DNA of 64,000 nt from Nocardia terrae (lineage in GTDB: Bacteria > Actinomycetota > Actinomycetes > Mycobacteriales > Mycobacteriaceae): the NCBI RefSeq assembly GCF_009760405.1, contig NZ_WRPP01000001.1, positions 682,001-746,000 of the forward strand. Direction: 5' to 3'. The notes beneath the pieces were generated by a model that worked only from the letters and a program-made list of their open reading frames with translations, ran no database searches and was not told where the DNA came from. Positions 34,597 to 43,228 of the stretch are shown here, piece after piece; position 1 is the first letter of the stretch, and the number at the start of each line of letters is the position of its first letter. A program made the position numbers and the translations under genes.

Positions 34597-36900
34597 TCAG
34601 AGCTCGTGTTCGTGGGCCCAGGCGGCGAGCTGGGTGCGGGAGGTCAGGCCCAGTTTGGTGAGGATGTGTTCGACATGGGTTTCGGCGGTGCGGACGGAGA
34701 TCACCAGGTCGGCGGCTATGCGCTTGTTGCTGTGGCCGGCGGCGACCAGGCGGGCCACGTCCTTTTGGCGGCGGGTGAGGACGTTGGTTTCCGAGAGGGT
34801 GGCGGTGGCGGCTCGGGGGGCGCGCTCGAGGGCGGGCGGTGCCGCGATGGGTTCCGGCGCGGCGGGGGTGCGGCCGAGGGCGTAGTCGATGGCCCGGTCG
34901 AGGGGCAGGCTCGCGCCCGCGCCGAAGGCGGCGCGGAAAGCGTCCTCGCCCAATGCCTCTCGGACCTTGAGCCGTTCCTTCTCGCCGACCGCCACGGTGA
35001 TGGTGTGGGCCAGGCGGATGGTGCTGCGCTGCAGGCTTTCCGCCGCTCCCATCAGGCGGGCGGCCCGCTCGTGGTCGCCGCGCGCGGAGACCGTCCAGGC
35101 CAGGCCCTCGAAGGCGGACGAGAGCCAGATGCATCGCTCGAACAGGGCCAGCTGTTCGATGGCGCGGCCGTGGTATTCGGCGGCGGCGTCGAGGTCGCCG
35201 CGCCGCCAGTGGTCGATGCCGACCGTCCAGAGAGCCAGGCCGCCGAGCAGGTGTGAGCCGCTGTCGGTGGTGAGTTCGAGGAAACGCTCGGCCAATTCGG
35301 TCCGGCCGGGGGCCTCGAGCACCATGGCCGCCATGAAAGAGAAGGCGTGCGAATCCATTTCGATGGCGTGCTGACCGTGTGAGGCCGCCAGCTCGATGGC
35401 GCTGCGCCCGAGTTCGAGCGAGCGCTCCCGGTCGCTGTTGGCGAAGGCCAGCAGCGACCGATCCAGCGCCACCTCGGCCATGATGTCGGTATCGCCCAGT
35501 GCCGCGGCCAATTCCATGCATTCGGCCACCAGCCGTGACGCCGATTCCTCGTCGCCCAGCAGGGCCGCCAGCGAGGCCGCCGAGGAGAGCGCCTTGGCTC
35601 GTTCGGCGGTCCGCTCCGGGTTGCGGGAGAGGGAATCGGTGAGCCAGCGGTAGCCCTCGGACAGGAACCGGTTGTGCTCCCAGAAGGGCCGCAGCACGGT
35701 CACGGTGGCCATGGTGCGCAGCGGCTCGTCCTCGAGTCCCGACTTCAGCGCCGCTCGCAGATTCGCGTGCTCCCGCGACAATTCGCCGAACCAGGCCACG
35801 TCCTCGGAGGTCCAGTAGGCGGTCTGCCCGCGCATGGCGAGCTGCCGGTAGTGCTCCCGGTGCCGGGCCCGAACCTCATGTGCCGCACCGCGTTCGGTGA
35901 GCCGCTCGGCGGCGAACTGCCGGATGGGCTCCAGCATCGAATAGCGCGCCACGTCGCCGTCGAAGCGCAGCATCACCACGGACTTGTCGACCAGCCCGGT
36001 CAGCGCCTCCATCAGCGAGGCCGGACCCAGCTCGCACACCGCTTCGGCGGCGTCGATGTCGAAACCGCCCGCGAACACCGAAAGCTGTTCCCACAGTGTC
36101 TGTTCCGCCGCCGTGCACAGGTCGTAGCTCCACCGGATCGCGCCCTCGATGGTCTGCTGCCGCTGCGGTGCGGTGCGCGGCCCCGCGCTGAGCAGCCCGA
36201 TGGTGTCGTCGAGGCGGTCGAGAATCTGTTCGGGCGTGAACATGCGCAACCGCAGGGCGGCCAGTTCCAGTGCCAGCGGCATGCCCTCGAGGCGGCGGCA
36301 GATCTCGGCGAGCACCGCGCGATTGGCGGATGTGGCCTGGAAGCTCGGGTTGGCCGCGGTGGCGCGCTCGACGAACAGCTGCAGCGCGTCGCCGTCCTCG
36401 GTGGCGGTGGCGGGCACGGTCAACGGCGGCACCGGCATGACCTGCTCGCCCGGGATGCCCAGCACTTCGCGACTGGTCGCCAGCACCCGCACGTCGGGCG
36501 TGGTGGCGATGATGCGGCCGACCAGCGTGGCGCACGCCTCGATCAGATGCTCGCAGTTGTCCAGAATCAGCAGCAGTCGCTTGTCGGCCAGGAATTCGGT
36601 GAGCCGGGGCAGGGGTGCGCTGGATTCGTCGCTGAGCTTCAACGCCTCGGCCACGCTCAGCGTGACGAGCGCGGGATCCTGCACCTCGGCCAGCTCGACC
36701 AGCCACACGCCGTCCGGGAACGCCCGCGACACCAACTGCCCGATCTGCCGGGACAGTCGCGTCTTCCCCATGCCGCCCGGACCCAGCAGGGTGAGCACCC
36801 GGGTGGTGGGCAGCAATCGCTTGGCGGTAGCCAGCTCCTCGCGGCGGCCGACGAAGCTGGTCACCTCTTCGGGGAGGTTTCCATCGACACGCCGCGCCAT
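34597..36900 (-). CDS. Large ATPase-type LuxR-family regulator
   Basis: A 767-residue regulator beginning MARRVDGNLPEEVTSFVGRR. An AAA/NB-ARC ATPase module spans residues about 15-280, with Walker A LTLLGPGGMGKTRL and Walker B RLLLILDNCEHL. A helical, TPR-like middle region (about 380-660) follows. The C-terminal LuxR helix-turn-helix is LTRRQKDVARLVAAGHSNKR, IAADLVISVRTAETHVEHIL. The ligand is unknown. The start at 36900 fits the family, and the longer ORF from 37284 is antisense to the MmcQ-like gene. It is convergent with the anti-sigma gene. Confidence 0.88.
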   Translation of the reverse strand: MARRVDGNLPEEVTSFVGRREELATAKRLLPTTRVLTLLGPGGMGKTRLSRQIGQLVSRAFPDGVWLVELAEVQDPALVTLSVAEALKLSDESSAPLPRLTEFLADKRLLLILDNCEHLIEACATLVGRIIATTPDVRVLATSREVLGIPGEQVMPVPPLTVPATATEDGDALQLFVERATAANPSFQATSANRAVLAEICRRLEGMPLALELAALRLRMFTPEQILDRLDDTIGLLSAGPRTAPQRQQTIEGAIRWSYDLCTAAEQTLWEQLSVFAGGFDIDAAEAVCELGPASLMEALTGLVDKSVVMLRFDGDVARYSMLEPIRQFAAERLTERGAAHEVRARHREHYRQLAMRGQTAYWTSEDVAWFGELSREHANLRAALKSGLEDEPLRTMATVTVLRPFWEHNRFLSEGYRWLTDSLSRNPERTAERAKALSSAASLAALLGDEESASRLVAECMELAAALGDTDIMAEVALDRSLLAFANSDRERSLELGRSAIELAASHGQHAIEMDSHAFSFMAAMVLEAPGRTELAERFLELTTDSGSHLLGGLALWTVGIDHWRRGDLDAAAEYHGRAIEQLALFERCIWLSSAFEGLAWTVSARGDHERAARLMGAAESLQRSTIRLAHTITVAVGEKERLKVREALGEDAFRAAFGAGASLPLDRAIDYALGRTPAAPEPIAAPPALERAPRAATATLSETNVLTRRQKDVARLVAAGHSNKRIAADLVISVRTAETHVEHILTKLGLTSRTQLAAWAHEHEL

Positions 36901-36999
36901 GGCGTCCAACCTATGTGATTTGCGGCATTCTATGCCAGCAGCGCCGCATAAACCCAGTTCGTGGCGATGCCCGGTGTGGGCGGCGATACACTCGACCGC

Positions 37000-37437
37000 G
37001 TGCCGCCGAGGTCTCGCCGAGCCCGCCTCTCGGACGTCCACGACCTGGCGTCCGGCATGCCGCACGCGACCATCGTGCCGGGCCCCGCCGGTAATCCCGT
37101 CTATCAGGTGGGCGGCAAATCGTTCGTCTTCTTCCGCACCCCGCGCCCCGACGCCGTCGACCCGGAGACCGGCGAACGCTACGACGACGTCATCGTCATC
37201 TGGGTCCCCGCCGAGGATGACAAGCTGGCCCTGACCCAGGATCCCGACACCCCGTTCTTCACCACCGACCATTTCCGCGGGCATCTCTCGGTCCTGGTGC
37301 GCGGCAGCCGAATTCCGGAACTGACCCTGCGGGAACTCACCGAGGTGATCCAGGACGCGTGGCTCTCCCGCGCCTCCGCCGCCCGCGCCCGCCGCTGGCT
37401 CGCCGAAAACGGTTCCGGTGCAGCGGGATCGACCTGA
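37000..37437 (+). CDS. MmcQ/YjbR-family protein
   Basis: A 145-residue protein of the MmcQ/YjbR fold, with SDVHDLASGMPHATIVPG, YQVGGKSFVFFRTPR, DVIVIWVPAEDDKLAL and the C-terminal ELTEVIQDAWLSRASAARAR. Members have a DNA-binding-like fold of unknown function. GTG 37000 is preferred; GTG 36961 adds residues that do not resemble the family. Its stop abuts the stop of the convergent hydrolase gene. Confidence 0.75.
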   Translation: MPPRSRRARLSDVHDLASGMPHATIVPGPAGNPVYQVGGKSFVFFRTPRPDAVDPETGERYDDVIVIWVPAEDDKLALTQDPDTPFFTTDHFRGHLSVLVRGSRIPELTLRELTEVIQDAWLSRASAARARRWLAENGSGAAGST

Positions 37438-38358
37438 TCAGCGCGGAGCGCGCGCGGGTGTGAGCGCCCGGCGCAAGGTGTCGACAATGAGGGTGCGGGC
37501 CGCCTTGCCCTCCGGGGTGGGGGTCAACGGATACACGTGCACCAGCCCCGCCGCCTCGTAGTAGTCGACCTCGACCCCCGCGGCCCTGGCCTTTTCGACC
37601 ATGAGGCGGGCGTCGGGCATCAGGATGTCGCGGGTCCCGCAGAAGACGGTGAGCGGCCCGAGCCCGGTGAAGTCGGCGAACAGCGGGCTGACGAGGGGAT
37701 CGGTGATGGGCAGCGGCCCGCGCCAGTGGTCGCCCAGCACCAGCCCGCCGTCCCGGCCCAGCCAGGGATCCTCGGGCTGCACGATCGGAATCTCGGGATT
37801 GCTCATCGACAGGTCGGTGGCGGGCGAGATCAGCACTGTCCGAGGCACACTCGGCTGTTCGCCGTCCCGCAGCGCCACGGCGGTGGACAGTGCGATCTGC
37901 CCGCCCGCCGAGTCTCCCGCCAGACACACCTCGCCGTACTCGGCGCGGTTGGCCCGAACCAGTTCGGCGAAGGCCGGAATCACCTGATCGGCGGTGCCGA
38001 ACGGGACCAGGGGATAGATGGGGACCGTGACCGTCGCGCCCGCCCCCGCCGCGATATCGGCGGCCAGTTCCCAATGCTGCCGCACGACTTCGTTGACCCA
38101 GCCGCCGCCGTGGCAGTAGATGACATTCCCGTGCGCGCGGCCGGACCGGGGCGTGAGGGTGTAGACCGGCCAGCCGTCTTCGCGCCGGACCGACACCGCG
38201 ACATCGGAGCGCAGCAGGCGCGGCGGACCGAAGGGCTGCGGCCGAATCGTGCGCTGCCGGATGTGTTCCCGTGCGCCCTCGGCCGTGCGGAACGGCTGGT
38301 TGGCGCGGGTGATCCGCAGGTAGGCGGGCACCGCCACCCGACTCATGAAGCTCGGCAT
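37438..38358 (-). CDS. HSL-family alpha/beta-hydrolase (lipase/esterase)
   Basis: A 306-residue hydrolase of the hormone-sensitive-lipase group. The oxyanion motif is VIYCHGGGWVNE, the nucleophile elbow CLAGDSAGGQIALS, and the acid and His regions are FCGTRDILMPDARL and AGLVHVYPLTP. Mycobacterial relatives hydrolyse short or medium acyl esters. No signal peptide is present. It is co-directional with, and 60 bases downstream of, the next hydrolase, so the pair may be an operon controlled by the TetR at 39323. Confidence 0.85.
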   Translation of the reverse strand: MPSFMSRVAVPAYLRITRANQPFRTAEGAREHIRQRTIRPQPFGPPRLLRSDVAVSVRREDGWPVYTLTPRSGRAHGNVIYCHGGGWVNEVVRQHWELAADIAAGAGATVTVPIYPLVPFGTADQVIPAFAELVRANRAEYGEVCLAGDSAGGQIALSTAVALRDGEQPSVPRTVLISPATDLSMSNPEIPIVQPEDPWLGRDGGLVLGDHWRGPLPITDPLVSPLFADFTGLGPLTVFCGTRDILMPDARLMVEKARAAGVEVDYYEAAGLVHVYPLTPTPEGKAARTLIVDTLRRALTPARAPR

Positions 38359-38418
38359 CGCGCCTCCAGTGCATTCGTCCGGCCGATGCCGCCGACCCTA
38401 CCAACCGGTAACCGCTCC

Positions 38419-39267
38419 TCAATCGGATTCGACGACAGCCTCGGTGAGGAATTCCGACATGGCGGCGGCGACGGCCTCGGGCTGATCGATCATCGACAGC
38501 ACATAGGCGTCGTCGATCTCGACCAGGCGTGCCTTCGGAATCAGCTCGGCCAGCCGCCGCCCGTGCTCGCGCGGCATGACCTTGCCCGCCGAGGACCAGA
38601 GGATCAGGGCGTCGCCCGAGAAGTTCCGCAGCGCTTCGGTATTCGCGACGAGCTCGGACTTGACGCGCTTGGACCGGGCGTAGGAGAGCATGTCGCGCTG
38701 AATCCGCTTGTCCCGCAAGCCCGGTTCGGTCCAGCCGTGCACGAGTTCGTCGCTGAGCGGATAGCGCGCCATCCAGCCGAAGAGCAGGGGAGAGGAACGC
38801 AGCCACGAGATGCGCAACTGCCTGAGCCCCAAGGTGACCGCGCCGGGAATGGCGGCGACGAGGGTGATGGTCTTCCCGGGCAGGCCGGGTGGGAAGTTGG
38901 TGAACGCCTCGCAGGGCAGCACGATCAAACGCCCGACGCGTTGGTCGAGACCGTAGGCGGTGAGGAACAGCCCGCCGCCCCAGTCGGTGTGCACGAGCGT
39001 GACGTCTTCCAGATCCAGGGCCGCCAGGAAATCGGCGACCAGCTGATTCAGCCCCCGCATGGTCAGGTCGGCATCCTCGCGCATGGGTTCGGGATGTGAC
39101 CCGAGCGGAAGCTCGGGCCGGATGTACCGGAACCCCTCGGGCAGCTTGTCGATGACCGCGTCCCATTGCGTCTGATTCATCAGCAAGCCGTGCAACAGCA
39201 CGACCGCGGGCCCCTCGCCCCGCTCGGTGTAGTGGATCCGTCCAGCACTTACTTCAACAGTCGGCAT
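38419..39267 (-). CDS. Alpha/beta-hydrolase
   Basis: A 282-residue hydrolase with VVLLHGLLMNQTQWDAV and a nucleophile position in VTLVHTDWGGGLFLTAYGLD. The elbow reads HTDWGG, so the nucleophile is Asp rather than Ser, as in haloalkane dehalogenases and epoxide hydrolases. This points to dehalogenase- or epoxide-hydrolase-like chemistry instead of ester cleavage. The ATG follows GAGGAGG. It is divergent from a tetR gene across repeated GCTCTAG boxes. Confidence 0.82.
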   Translation of the reverse strand: MPTVEVSAGRIHYTERGEGPAVVLLHGLLMNQTQWDAVIDKLPEGFRYIRPELPLGSHPEPMREDADLTMRGLNQLVADFLAALDLEDVTLVHTDWGGGLFLTAYGLDQRVGRLIVLPCEAFTNFPPGLPGKTITLVAAIPGAVTLGLRQLRISWLRSSPLLFGWMARYPLSDELVHGWTEPGLRDKRIQRDMLSYARSKRVKSELVANTEALRNFSGDALILWSSAGKVMPREHGRRLAELIPKARLVEIDDAYVLSMIDQPEAVAAAMSEFLTEAVVESD

Positions 39268-39281
39268 GATCGTTTCCTCCT

Positions 39282-39313
39282 CTAGAGCAGACGCTCTAGT
39301 GCGTTTGCTCTAG
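39282..39313. promoter_or_regulatory. TetR operator region with three GCTCTAG boxes
   Basis: CTAGAGC (39282-39288) and GCTCTAG (39293-39299) form a perfect inverted repeat with a four-base spacer. A third GCTCTAG is at 39307-39313. The cluster lies between the divergent hydrolase and tetR starts and is probably bound by that TetR protein. Confidence 0.65.
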
Positions 39314-39322
39314 TCTGTATCT

Positions 39323-39916
39323 GTGAGCGAGAAGCTGTCAACCACCACCAAGGACCGCCTGGTCACCGCGGTCGCCGAGCTCATGCGCGTCCAGGGCTAC
39401 AGCGCGATCACCGTCAAACAGATCACCGCCGCCTCGGGCGCCCCCATGGGTTCGCTGTACCACCACTTCCCCGCCGGAAAATCGGCGATCGCCGCCGAGG
39501 CCCTCCGCACCTCGGGCGCGGCCTACATCCAATTGCTTCCACTGCTCATGGACGCCCACGACGACCTCCGCGAAGCGGTCCCGGCCGCCTTCGCCGCAGC
39601 CGCCGAAACCATCGAGCAGAACGGCTGGATGAACATGTGCCCGGTCGGCACGGTGGCCGGCGAAGTGGCCGACAGCGCACCGGAAATCCGCGAGGTCGCA
39701 GCCGACGTCATGAACTCCTGGATCGACGAGGGAACTCGGTATTTCATGCAACGCGGTCTGATCGACGGTGACGCACGAGAATTGATGATCGCCATTCTGT
39801 GTGCGCTGGAGGGGGCCTTCATTCTCAGCCGGACGCTCCGGTCGACCGAGCCATTGATGGCAGCTGGACGTGCCATGGGCGCAAGGGTTTCCGAGATTAT
39901 CGGCACGAGAATATGA
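39323..39916 (+). CDS. TetR-family transcriptional regulator
   Basis: A 197-residue protein with an N-terminal TetR helix-turn-helix (YSAITVKQITAASGAPMGSL, YHHFPAGKSAIAAEAL) and a C-terminal ligand-binding domain. The GTG start has no Shine-Dalgarno sequence, so the message may be leaderless. Operator-like repeats lie directly upstream. It most likely represses the divergent hydrolase genes. A second palindrome 55 bases after its stop may extend control to the esterase-like gene. Confidence 0.88.
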   Translation: MSEKLSTTTKDRLVTAVAELMRVQGYSAITVKQITAASGAPMGSLYHHFPAGKSAIAAEALRTSGAAYIQLLPLLMDAHDDLREAVPAAFAAAAETIEQNGWMNMCPVGTVAGEVADSAPEIREVAADVMNSWIDEGTRYFMQRGLIDGDARELMIAILCALEGAFILSRTLRSTEPLMAAGRAMGARVSEIIGTRI

Positions 39917-39970
39917 GCGATACCGAACCCGCGAAAGACTTCCCGGGCGAATGAATCGCCCGCCCGCTTG

Positions 39971-39990
39971 ACCTGAACCATTGTTCAGGT
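39971..39990. promoter_or_regulatory. Perfect palindrome upstream of the esterase-like gene
   Basis: ACCTGAACCATTGTTCAGGT has 8-base arms and a 4-base spacer and ends 15 bases before ATG 40006. No T run follows, so an operator is more likely than a terminator. It differs from the GCTCTAG boxes at 39282-39313 and may bind another regulator. Confidence 0.5.
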
Positions 39991-40005
39991 TGAAGAGTGG
40001 TCCAC

Positions 40006-41094
40006 ATGAACACCAGCACCCTCTCGGCAGCCACCATCGTCGGCATCGGCGAATCCACCCGTTTCGCCCACGAAACCTTCACCCTCCGCGACACCCTCTT
40101 CCGCGACCTGGTCGAACACCACAACTTCCGCACCCTCGCAGTCCAGGACAGCGCCGACGTCGGCAAAGCCCTCGACGCCTACGTGCGAGAAGGCAAGGGA
40201 TCCCCCACCGAAGCGTTGGACAACGCCTGGCGGCCCTGGCGCACAAAGGAAATGGCCGCAACCCTTGCCTGGCTCCGCGAGTTCAACGAATCCCACCCCG
40301 ACGACCAGGTCACCGTCATCGGCATCAAGCCGACCCAGGCAAAGCGGGAAGACTACGACGCGATCCTGAATGCCGTTCGCGCCCAGGCCCCGGACCACCT
40401 GGCCGAACTCGCCGCCCACCTGGACCCCATCCGCACCGCCCACACCGTCGACGAACACGTCCAGCGCGCCCGAGGCACGCACCTCGGCCGCCCGTTCAAG
40501 GACCACGCCCACGACGCCTCGGCGCTGCTCGCGACGATCCCCGGTCTCGACGAAAACATCCGCGCTCGAATGGCTTTGATCGAGGAGTTCCACAACCACA
40601 GCGTCGCGGGTCGCGGGAGCTTCGCGGGTGAGGCCGAGGTCTGGGCGGCGTCGATCATCGATCATTACGAGCGCACCGGGCGGCGAACGGTGTACTGGGA
40701 CGGCATCGCTCACGTTTCCGCCGAGGCGACCACCTTCGGGAAGACCGCGGCCGAGGGCGCTCACGCCAGCGTCGGCAGCGTTCTGCGCGAACACTTCGGC
40801 CGTGACTACGCCTCGGTGGCGATCGGATTCCACCACGGGAATCTCGGTGTGGTCGACGTCCCGCCACCGGCCTCGGATTTCCTCGATGCCGACTTGGGGG
40901 ATCGCGGCCGGCCGGTGCTGTGGCTCGATATGCGCACCGATCCGATCACGTCCCCGGCCAAGATGCGTTCGATCAGCGGAGTCTACGACCCGGATCGAGA
41001 TGCCAAGGAGTACTTGGCGATCGACAATGTCGCCCGGGCATTCGATCTCCTCGTCCACATCCGCGAGGTGACGCCGGTCGGCTGGCTGCCGTGA
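40006..41094 (+). CDS. Erythromycin-esterase-family-like protein
   Basis: A 362-residue protein with the family layout: N-terminal VGIGESTRFAHETFTLRDTL, central AATLAWLREFNE and VTVIGIKPTQAKREDYDAIL, and VYWDGIAHVSAEATTFG with the late His. In EreA/EreB the first motif reads GE-x-[TS]-H-G. Here the His position appears to be Arg, with a His three residues later, so the activity may be altered. GTG 39997 is an alternative start. Function is unproved; the family also includes enzymes not involved in macrolide resistance. Confidence 0.65.
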   Translation: MNTSTLSAATIVGIGESTRFAHETFTLRDTLFRDLVEHHNFRTLAVQDSADVGKALDAYVREGKGSPTEALDNAWRPWRTKEMAATLAWLREFNESHPDDQVTVIGIKPTQAKREDYDAILNAVRAQAPDHLAELAAHLDPIRTAHTVDEHVQRARGTHLGRPFKDHAHDASALLATIPGLDENIRARMALIEEFHNHSVAGRGSFAGEAEVWAASIIDHYERTGRRTVYWDGIAHVSAEATTFGKTAAEGAHASVGSVLREHFGRDYASVAIGFHHGNLGVVDVPPPASDFLDADLGDRGRPVLWLDMRTDPITSPAKMRSISGVYDPDRDAKEYLAIDNVARAFDLLVHIREVTPVGWLP

Positions 41095-41102
41095 GCGCCC
41101 GC

Positions 41103-41819
41103 CTATCCGATCTGTGCGGTGACCACGCCGGTCGAGCTGGAATCGCCCTCGACCAGCAGGTCGCCGCCGGGCCGCCAGACGGCAGATCCGCCGCAACCCA
41201 CCCAGGGGCCCGCCGGACCGACGTGATTCGACAGCACCACGGACATATTCGATTCGCGTGAGATCCCCGGGTAGATGGTCGCGCGTTCGTGAACACCGCC
41301 ACCGGTCCCGTACAGCGAACTGGCCACGTGCACGTCGCAGCCGTCGGCGGCGCTTCGCCCGAGAAGCGCCGCAAAATGATTGTCGTAGCAGGTGGCGAGG
41401 GAGAATCGAAGCCCGCCCAGCTCGAATCGCCCATCCCGATCGCCCGCCACGAACAGCTCCCGCTCGTGCTCGAACAGATGCTGCTTGAAGTAGCTGTGCA
41501 GCAATTCGCCGGCGGCCGAGTACACAAAGGTCGCGATGGCGGGACCGCGTTCGGTGGGCGCGGCGCAGTTGATCACGGTGGCGACGCCGGTGCTCCGCAT
41601 CGAATCCAGCCGGGCATCATCCGCGTCGACGAGGAGCCCGGGATTCGCGGCGATCAGATCCAACTCGTATCCGGTGAGCGTGAGCTCGGGAAACACCACG
41701 AGCTCAGCGCCGTCCGCCCGGGCCCGGTCGGCGAGTTCGGTCGCCTGCTTCACGTTGGCGGTGACGTCACCGGGGACGCAGGTCAGCTGTGCCGCCGCGA
41801 TCTTCACGGCTCCCAGCAT
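41103..41819 (-). CDS. Carbon-nitrogen hydrolase (nitrilase superfamily)
   Basis: A 238-residue amidase or nitrilase-like protein with all three catalytic residues: Glu in ELVVFPELTLTGYEL, Lys in HSYFKQHLFEHE and Cys in FSLATCYDNHF. It would hydrolyse an amide or a related C-N bond. It is slightly shorter than the usual 260-280 residues. It lies 13 bases downstream of ribBA on the same strand and may be co-transcribed. The substrate is unknown. Confidence 0.82.
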   Translation of the reverse strand: MLGAVKIAAAQLTCVPGDVTANVKQATELADRARADGAELVVFPELTLTGYELDLIAANPGLLVDADDARLDSMRSTGVATVINCAAPTERGPAIATFVYSAAGELLHSYFKQHLFEHERELFVAGDRDGRFELGGLRFSLATCYDNHFAALLGRSAADGCDVHVASSLYGTGGGVHERATIYPGISRESNMSVVLSNHVGPAGPWVGCGGSAVWRPGGDLLVEGDSSSTGVVTAQIG

Positions 41820-41832
41820 CGCAGCCGGAGGT

Positions 41833-43059
41833 TCAGCGGTAGCCGACGGCCTCGAAATGCGGTAGCTGATGGCTCATCCGGTCCCGCTTGGTGCTGAGGT
41901 AGTGGACATTGTGCTCGGTGGGCTCGGTCTGCAGCGGGATCCGGCTGTGGACCGTGATGCCGTTGGCCTCCAGGCCGGACTGTTTGGCGGGATTGTTGCT
42001 CAGCAGGTGAACCGAATTCACGCCGAGATCGCCGAGGATGCGGGCCGCCGCACCGTAGTCGCGGGCGTCGATGGGCAGGCCCAGTCGGACATTGGCGTCG
42101 ACGGTGTCCGCCCCGGCGTCCTGTAGTTCGTAGGCGCGCAGCTTGTTGAGCAGCCCGATGCCCCGGCCCTCCTGGCCGCGCAGATACACCACGACACCGC
42201 GTCCCGCCGAAGCGACGGCTTCGAGAGCGGCGTCGAGCTGGTCGCCGCAATCGCAGCGCAGAGAACCGAAAGCATCGCCGGTGAGGCATTCGGAATGCAC
42301 TCGAGCCAAGGCGTTTTCACCGGAAGGATCGCCGTGGACCAGAGCCAGATGCTCCGCGCCCGAGTGTTCGTCGGCGTAGCCGTAGACGCGGAAATCGCCG
42401 AAGCGGGTGGGCAATCGGGTCTCGACCACGCGAGAGATGCCGTGCTCCAACCGTTTCCGGTGCTCGATCAGGTCGGCGATGGAGACGATGGGAATGCCCC
42501 ATTCGTGGGCCATGACCAGCAGCTGCGGCAATCGCGCCATGGTCCCGTCATCGTTGACCACCTCGGCGATGACCCCGACCGGCCGCAATCCGGCGAGCCG
42601 CATGAGATCGACGGCCGCCTCGGTATGCCCCGGACGCCCGAGCACACCGCGGGGATTCGCGCGCAGCGGAAACACGTGACCGGGCCGCGAGAGCTGATCC
42701 GGCATGGTCCGGGGATCGGCCAGCACTCGCATGGTCCGCGCCCGGTCGGCGGCCGAAATCCCGGTGCTGACACCGGAAACCGCGTCCACGGAGACGGTGT
42801 AGGCGGTGCCCTTCGGGTCCTGATTGACCGCGGCCATCGGCGGCAACCGCAGCCGGTCGCAGTCCTCGCCCGTCATGGGGACGCAGATGACCCCGCTGGT
42901 GTGCCGCACCAGAAACGCGATGTTCTCCGCGGTCGCCTGCTCGGCGGCCAGGATCAGATCGCCTTCGTTCTCGCGGTCCTCATCGTCCACCACCAGCGCC
43001 ATGCCGCCACGGGCGATGGCGGCCACCGCCGTGGCGATGGAGTCGAGTTCACCGGTCAT
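41833..43059 (-). CDS. ribBA: Bifunctional DHBP synthase / GTP cyclohydrolase II
   Basis: A 408-residue riboflavin enzyme. The N-terminal half makes 3,4-dihydroxy-2-butanone 4-phosphate ([20 protein letters not shown], the [11 protein letters not shown] region and [20 protein letters not shown]). The C-terminal half is GTP cyclohydrolase II with the zinc cysteines in [15 protein letters not shown] and the late [17 protein letters not shown]. No other rib gene is adjacent and no FMN riboswitch is visible in the leader. It may supply flavin for the many flavoenzymes in this window. Confidence 0.93.
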   Translation of the reverse strand: MTGELDSIATAVAAIARGGMALVVDDEDRENEGDLILAAEQATAENIAFLVRHTSGVICVPMTGEDCDRLRLPPMAAVNQDPKGTAYTVSVDAVSGVSTGISAADRARTMRVLADPRTMPDQLSRPGHVFPLRANPRGVLGRPGHTEAAVDLMRLAGLRPVGVIAEVVNDDGTMARLPQLLVMAHEWGIPIVSIADLIEHRKRLEHGISRVVETRLPTRFGDFRVYGYADEHSGAEHLALVHGDPSGENALARVHSECLTGDAFGSLRCDCGDQLDAALEAVASAGRGVVVYLRGQEGRGIGLLNKLRAYELQDAGADTVDANVRLGLPIDARDYGAAARILGDLGVNSVHLLSNNPAKQSGLEANGITVHSRIPLQTEPTEHNVHYLSTKRDRMSHQLPHFEAVGYR

Positions 43060-43169
43060 CGTCGACCACCTCCTCCGGCCACACGGGCGGGCGGCCTATT
43101 TCCAATAGAAATATGCCGACCGGAGAACAACGAGGTCAGATCCCAGTGAGCGGTCAGGAATGCGCGAAC

Positions 43170-43202
43170 AATGGCCCGGAAGCAGTGTGCCTCCGGGCCA
43201 TT
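43170..43202 (-). terminator. Intrinsic-type hairpin after the MFS gene
   Basis: AATGGCCCGGA and TCCGGGCCATT are exact 11-base arms with an 11-base loop, 26 bases past the MFS stop on the minus strand. It separates the MFS unit from ribBA. The rest of 43060-43228 holds only the ribBA leader. Confidence 0.7.
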
Positions 43203-43228
43203 GGGTCACTCGACGGTCAGCGCGGTTG

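Noticed and set aside
43060..43228. FMN riboswitch in front of ribBA
   Set aside because: The 169-base region upstream lacks the conserved FMN-element segments. The only strong structure is the hairpin at 43170-43202, which belongs to the end of the MFS gene.
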